Of a stretch of DNA of 60,000 nucleotides, positions 54,471 through 60,000 are shown one piece after another. A program made the translations under genes and the position numbers. The DNA lies in the NCBI RefSeq assembly GCF_030272615.1, contig NC_081410.1, forward strand, positions 568,127,152-568,187,151. The letters are read 5' to 3'. This stretch comes from Cryptomeria japonica. Lineage: Eukaryota > Streptophyta > Pinopsida > Cupressales > Cupressaceae. The notes below the pieces were generated by a model. The model had not been told where the DNA came from, made no database searches, and saw only the letters and a list, made by a program, of their open reading frames with translations. The first letter of the stretch is position 1; each line of letters starts with the position of its first letter.

Positions 54471-56476
54471 ATGAGTTTTACAACAATAAGTCCTACTTAC
54501 ACTATTCCCGTTAGACGAAGCCTTAGAATTAAGTCTTTCCAAGGTTTAATTACTGAGGAGATGGAACCTAATTTGAATGGCCTTTTTAACGAGGACATGG
54601 GTAATTCCTCTAATCCTCTTAATGATGAAGAAGCTCTCCATGAGGTTTCTGTAGAACAACTTTCAAAATTGGATAACCAATTTGATGATTTTCGACAATG
54701 GATGTCTCAAGAATACCCCGATAGTCAAGCTCTTCCTTTAATTGAGGGTCTAAAACGTATGGTTCAAAGTGATAAGAATGGAATTGATATTTTGCGTGGT
54801 ATTGCACACATTGTGGATTCGAATGTGATGCCTATGAAGAGTTGTGCTGAAACTTTAGGTTATACACAACCTCCTACTCAAGTTAATCATTCTATTCCTT
54901 TGACAACTCCTATTGCTAATATACCTACTTTTACATCAAACATAATGACTACTTCAATACAAGATATTCCTCCTATGATCACTAGTCATGGGGGCAATCC
55001 TTCTTCTTCAATCAACCCTCTTCCTTCATTCAATCTGACTTCTTCATTCATTCCTTCAATGAGTGTTCCTATTATATCTCCACAAATAAACACGACACAA
55101 GGGGGCAATTCATTTAACCCTTTCATTCCTCCTTGTAGTTTTCCTCCTTTCCAATCATCTCCTATGACTAACTATCATAGTGTCCCACCACCTTACTCTC
55201 TACCTTCTTTCAATAACATAACACCTCCATCACAATCTAACACGTCTAATATGAACTCTTCGACTGAAGCGACCATTAACAATCTTGCACAAACTGTCTC
55301 TTCTTTACAACAACAAATTGCCTCTATGAATCAATCTAAGTTTAGTGTGCCCACATTTAATGTTGCGAGCCCACTTTCTCTTGACATTGTTCGAGCTGTC
55401 CCCCCTAAACATGTTGAAATTCCGCATTTGGAGCTTTATAATGGTAAGGGTGATCCTTTAACACATGTTAAGACCTTTCAAACAATATGCACTGATTTTG
55501 CTTATGACCAAAGGTTGCTTGCAAAACTGTTTACTAGAACATTAAGAGACAAAGTCCTACAATGGTATTGCTCGTTGCCTTCTTATTCTATTACTTCTTT
55601 CGAACAACTTGCAAATGCTTTTATTCAACAATTTCAAAACAATATAAGTCCTAAAGTTACTTTATTGATTTAATGCATTGTAAACAAGGTGTTAAAGAAA
55701 AAGTGACTGATTTCATTGGTAGATATAAGCATTTGTATGCTCAAATTTCCTTTCCAGTGCCTGACAATGATATTCAAAGAATCTTTATTTCTAATTTACA
55801 GAAAGATATTAGAGAAAAACTCCTGTTTTCTGAGTTTACTTCTTTCCAACAGTTGTGCGCAACTCTTCACAATTATCAACTGACTGTGAGTCAAATGGAA
55901 CAAGCAAATCCTATGGCTCCGAGTGATAAGGGTGATAGTAGTCAACAACCTTTTGGGAAGTTTAAACTGAACAGAGAGTCCATTAAATTCAATGAAAACA
56001 TCATCTACAACAATTTGAATGCAGCATCAGGTGTGCCTCCTATTTCTAAGTTTTTCAAGAAAGAAAGAAAGTTCACTCCTTTGAATGAATCATTGCATAG
56101 TATTATGAATAAGTTATTGGAACAAAATGTTCTTACTCTTCCTCCTATAAGGCAAATAGATCCTGCAAAGATTAATTCACCCTATTTTGATAACAAATCT
56201 TTTTGTCAATTTCATCGTCATCCTGGGCATGATACTGAAAAATGTTTTGCTTTAAAGGGTAAAATTCAAGATTTGATTGATAATAATACTATCTCTGTTT
56301 CTGGTGTGAATGATAAAGGAAACACATCTGTAGCTCCTCCTAACCAAAATCTTCAGATTTTTACTGATCCATTACCTTCTCATACCTCTAATGCGATTGA
56401 TACTAATGATTCCTCTGTCTCACCTGATGATCTTGTGTCTATGACTCTGAATGTGATTAACTTTGTAGAGCAGTAG
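54471..56476 (+). pseudogene. Element B Gag
   Basis: ATG 54471. Residues 1-110 are acidic and helical (LDDFRQWMSQEYP); 120-300 form a Pro/Ser/Thr/Asn-rich linker. From about 317 comes the plant gypsy Gag domain (VEIPHLELYNGKGDPLTHV...FTRTLRDKVLQWY...FEQLANAF). It continues after a one-base shift near 55668 (VTDFIGRYKHLY, LLFSEFTSFQQL) and ends with a zinc-knuckle-like FCQFHRHPGHDTEKCF (C-X2-H-X4-H-X4-C) near 56205-56250. Gag packages element RNA in cytoplasmic particles. The single frameshift and the TAG at 56474 are the only breaks, so decay is modest. Confidence 0.85.
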
Positions 56477-57913
56477 AAAATCCCTAAAGAACCTTCCATC
56501 ACCTTTGATTCCAGTGAAACTATCAGGGCACCTGATGGTCCTTTATATATAGTTGCAAAAGTCAAAAATACACCTTGTCGTGGAGTGCTTATTGATCCTT
56601 CTTGCATGGTTAATGTCATTACTAAAGAATTTATTTTTACTTTGCAATTGAATCAAGTGATCTATGATGAAACAAATGTGGTTGTGAAACTATTTGATGC
56701 ATTTTCTTCTCCTGCAATTGGTTCTATTACATTACCTATTGAGGTCCATAACAAATCCCTTGATGTGGGCTTTGCTATTATTCCATCATCCGAACAATTT
56801 CGTGTGAAGCTAGGCTATCCTTGGCTATCTTCCATGAAAGTTATTGCTTCTCCTATTCACAAGTGTTTGAAATTTCCCCATAATGGTGAAGTTGTTACTG
56901 TCAATCATAGTCTCTTTAAACCAGCTGAAAGAACTTCTAGCGTTCCTATTGATTACTTTTGGCCTAAACAATTCCAATCTCTTCCTCCGAGGAGTGATCA
57001 TCTTTTCAAATCTTATCAAAAGTGGAAAAAAGATATGATCCTATCTCTAAGTGAACCTAGAACACCCAAACTTGACATTCCTATCGTTCTTGAGAAGGAA
57101 GTTCTTCCCTTGAAAGATAAAACTAATGTCTTTCCTCAAGAAGATTCCCAACCCATCCCTATGGATGTGACTATGCCTATGATTAATAAACTTCCTAAGA
57201 GTAGACCTATCCCTCCTCGTCATGATGGACTTGGTCTCCATCCTAAACCAAATATTCCTCCCTCATATGGAGCAGTTCCTCCTCCTTCCTCTTATGGAGA
57301 GAAGAGACCTTCCTCTTCTCCTATTATTCAACCTAAGAGACCACAACCTAAACACCCAAGTGATAAGGATGAGAAAATTCCTCCTCCTCAATCTTCGCAA
57401 CTTCCTACTAAGACTAGATGAAATCATTCTGCATGTGAACGCCGATGAAAGCGTCATCTTAGAGCTCAGGCAGCTACTTCTCAAACTTTGCAATCCCCAA
57501 AAACACCTTCAACTAATATTATTCCATTTTCTCCTCAGCTGACGATTGAGCCAAAATCTCCTGAACATAAGATGCATGATGGTCTTGATCCTGTGCGAGT
57601 TAAAGATCCTATTTTTATAAATCTTGATGATGATATAGATGAAAATGTTATTCATGATGAAAATGTTACTCCTGTTCATTCTGATAGTGAATATGAATAT
57701 GTTGATGTTAATAACCATCTATCTAACGAATTTTCTATAGCACTTATCCTAGCTCCTAGACAAGAACAACGTGGCTTGGAACATGAACATAGCCCTTGTT
57801 TGGATCTTGTGATAGCTCCATCTGCTGTGTTGGATGTTCCTCCTCTAGCATGTTCCCTGCCTTCCCGAAATATTGATCAGCAAGATCGGGGGGTAGATGA
57901 CGTGCTAGACTAG
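56477..57913 (+). pseudogene. Element B protease-like domain and Pro-rich tail, no downstream pol
   Basis: Same frame as the second part of Gag, after a TAG. The fold of a retroviral-type aspartic protease is recognisable (RGVLIDPSCMVNVI, FRVKLGYPWLSSM), but the catalytic Asp-Thr/Ser-Gly is Asp-Pro-Ser, so it is probably inactive. A Pro/Lys/Ser-rich tail follows (GLGLHPKPNIPPSYG), broken by stops at 57419 and near 57446. An acidic end (DDDIDENVIHDE) stops at 57911. The equivalent place in A, and in complete gypsy elements generally, leads into RT; here nothing RT-like follows. Confidence 0.75.
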
Positions 57914-58631
57914 TTCATTAGCATAGCAGACTCTTTCCTCCTCTCTTTTGTCACTTCTTCTATGTGTTATTCTCATTCTTCTATTTGTTGTCCTTAGTGT
58001 TGTCTACTTGAGGACGATGCAAAACATTGAGATCTCTTTTGGTCTCTCTCATGTTGACTCAAAAGACACATGTGTTCCCTTCTTCTAGGTGACCTTCCTT
58101 GATTGGGGAATGAAGAACAATTATGCATACATACATATGATATACATGAATTATCATACAGCATACTGACCCCGAGGAAAGCGAAGTCACCTTGTACTTT
58201 GTGTCTATTATCCTTGGGCTTATCTCACACTTGGGGGCTAAATCCTTGTGATAACGTGCTCCCTTCTCATTTCTTATATGTATCACTACCTTAAAACAAT
58301 CACCCCCGATGAGGCGTGTGCGATCGCTTTAACGTAGGGGGGCATACATCCCGTTCATATCTTTTCAAGATACTTGAAAATTTCTTGACAAATTTAGCTT
58401 TGCCTTGAAAATTTTTGATATCTTTCTTGCATGACTCATAGTGAGGGAACCTTACTACTGACAGTCATGGTTCTCCCTCGTGATCTTCCCTTTTACTTTG
58501 TCAATCGAATTCGTAAGATCCTTAGTCCACTGGGGGCTTGGTGTATCTTGACTCCTTGACGTGGTGAAATTTTTTCAATGTTGTTTCCTTGTACTTTACC
58601 GGAAGTATGAGCGTACGCTTATACTCCTGCT
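57914..58631. other. Element B 3' untranslated region
   Basis: No gene and no RT, RNase H or integrase motif in any frame that I can see. It leads to the polypurine tract. Confidence 0.65.
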
Positions 58632-58646
58632 AAAGTGGGGGCTAAA
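58632..58646 (+). promoter_or_regulatory. Element B polypurine tract
   Basis: AAAGTGGGGGCTAAA abuts the 3' LTR and is identical to 33167-33181 in element A. Confidence 0.88.
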
Positions 58647-59835
58647 TGTAGCATCCTAAAATTGTGACACTTGCAATTTCGACTGCATTTGGGTCTTCAC
58701 GATGGCGATGCAACACGGAACCTGAATGGAGACCCCGAAACTTGTTCATGACATCAAAAACTGCATTTTTCAGCACCCTGGCTTGATCCTCCTTGCACCC
58801 TGCTATCCCGGGAGGTGGGACCATGGCGCCCAGCGCCCTGGTCCCTGGCCCTATTTTGGGCCCAGTCTCTTTTGGGGCTTCGGGTCTTTATGTTTGCAAA
58901 TTGGAAAATAATATTTCTTGGTCGGCCTAAGGTCGGGAAAATTAGTCTTTCAACCCTAATTAACAAGTATATAAACTACATTTCCTCTCCCATTTTGGTA
59001 AGATGAAAAAAAGGCGGAAACGATATTCAAACATTCAAGCATTCAAGCATTCAAGCATCCCTTCAAGCAATTGATCATTCTAAGTCTCCATTCAAGGCTA
59101 AGTGTTGCATTCAAGACAAGGATTCAACCATTGAAGAGGAGATCACTTACAACATACAACATGCTACATACATTACACCTTTGCATGTAAGAATACAAAC
59201 ATTCTTACAACAAGGTATCAGTACTTGTTTACATTACAAACATTTACATTTACAGCATTCTCATTTCTTGGTTAATTCCAAAACCGGGGTTTGACCTAAA
59301 GGAAAACCCCTCATCCCTAATCCCCCAATCGTCCTCTCTTTTCCGTGTGTAGGTTGCAGGTACGTGGCTGTAATTGAAGATCTGGAATCCTTGTGCAGAG
59401 ACGAATAGATCCACCTTCATTTCGCAGATTTTTCGGAGGACCGTGTGCACGTCGGGCGCCATCGTCCCGTCAACTTTCACTCAAATTTTTATAACAACAC
59501 CGTCTCAACATTTTACTGCTAATTCCAGGTCCGCAACTTCATCCCATATCCCTATCTCTATTTATAAGTGAATCTTTCTTGCTTCTACATGCATTCCTAG
59601 TTCAATCTTTCTATCTACATTCTTTACAAAAGAGGGTATCCTTGATGTCTTAAACCTTGAAACTCATTTAGAATCCAATCTTGCATTGCGTGGGATTGGA
59701 TCTTGTGGGTTTTAACCCCTCTTTTGAATGTAAAGTCCCTCCTAAGTGAAAACCATCAACCCTAGTGACTCTCCCTTCTCTCTCCTTGGAGTTGGGGAGG
59801 GGAGGACAACTAGGGTTCGATTTTTCTGCTTTACA
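58647..59835 (+). repeat. 3' LTR of element B
   Basis: 1189 bp. The minisatellite is down to one unit (58819-58848), and it has a short ATTCAAGC expansion near 59035-59055. Otherwise it is very close to the 5' LTR. Confidence 0.9.
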
Positions 59836-59840
59836 CTCTT
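59836..59840. repeat. Element B target duplication, right
   Basis: CTCTT, identical to 52047-52051. Confidence 0.88.
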
Positions 59841-60000
59841 CACATGAGTACCGCTAATCAGAGATTCAGAGGTAACTCAATAGCCATAAGACTCTTACAC
59901 ACAACCTCTATCTTATGCACCTCATATATAGGAGATACAATACAAGAAACCGTCAAACAATATTACAAAACCATGGGCTGAAACCATCCAATTAAGTATA
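59841..60000. other. Right flank of element B
   Basis: Unassigned sequence continuing the flank from before 52047; no gene visible before the window ends. Confidence 0.4.

Larger units (their letters stand above)
52052..59835 (+). mobile_element. Element B: gag-only gypsy retrotransposon (no RT, RNase H or integrase)
   Basis: LTRs at 52052-53286 and 58647-59835, with target duplication CTCTT at 52047-52051 and 59836-59840. It has the same 18-nt primer-binding site, the same 3-nt spacing to the LTR, and the same 15-nt polypurine tract as element A. The interior encodes Gag, a zinc-knuckle-like motif and a protease-like domain, then a Pro/Ser-rich tail, and ends without any RT, RNase H or integrase motif. 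It would depend on enzymes supplied in trans. LTR-start similarity to A (TGTAGC(A/G)TC) supports common ancestry. Confidence 0.88.

Overview
The window is plant nuclear DNA built almost entirely of nested transposable elements. The elements are plant Ty1/copia, Ty3/gypsy and a plant-type hAT, and one gypsy element carries a plant mobile domain (PMD) gene in antisense. Old, unpurged, deeply nested insertions with no ordinary housekeeping gene suggest a very large genome. A gymnosperm is my guess, not something the sequence proves. No rRNA or tRNA gene was recognised.

Layout from the left. Positions 1-601, 5220-6583 and 40871-41409 look like pieces of one old gypsy-like element (here D). Element C (602-5219) is a non-coding, minus-strand LTR element whose interior is an inverted relative of D, lying inside D. 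A hAT transposon (6584-40870) then splits D. It has an exact 8-bp target duplication (CTCTTCTC), matching terminal repeats and TGGCGAAT-type subterminal motifs at both ends. Without the retrotransposons nested in it, the hAT is about 13.7 kb. Besides a broken transposase it contains a small ORF (7628-8203), a decayed minus-strand gene (8852-9460) and a large broken gene (11704-15797). A copia element (19343-39883) sits in the transposase gene. A 12.8-kb gypsy element A (22058-34828, target duplication GAAAG) sits in the copia gag-pol, and taking A out restores the copia reading frame exactly.

From 41.4 kb onward there is AT-rich sequence and then a satellite with a period near 138 bp, each unit a near-palindrome. 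The satellite is split by a 6.1-kb segment (42659-48760) carrying the longest uninterrupted host-like ORF in the window (44192-47836, 1214 aa, function unknown), and again by a solo copia LTR (49980-51520). Element B (52052-59835, target duplication CTCTT) ends the window.

Three points stand out. (1) A has pol but no gag, while B has gag but no RT, RNase H or integrase. They share an identical 18-nt primer-binding site and an identical 15-nt polypurine tract, as expected of a split two-component retrotransposon. (2) The 1214-aa ORF and the broken gene inside the hAT are recognisably the same uncharacterised family: a conserved N-terminal domain, a basic or acidic middle, a coiled coil and a helical C-terminus. 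(3) A and B share a roughly 100-bp block in which a 20-bp core, bounded by GGACC and GGTCC, is inverted relative to unchanged flanks. Similar GGACC/GGTCC-bounded GC-rich cassettes recur in several elements here.
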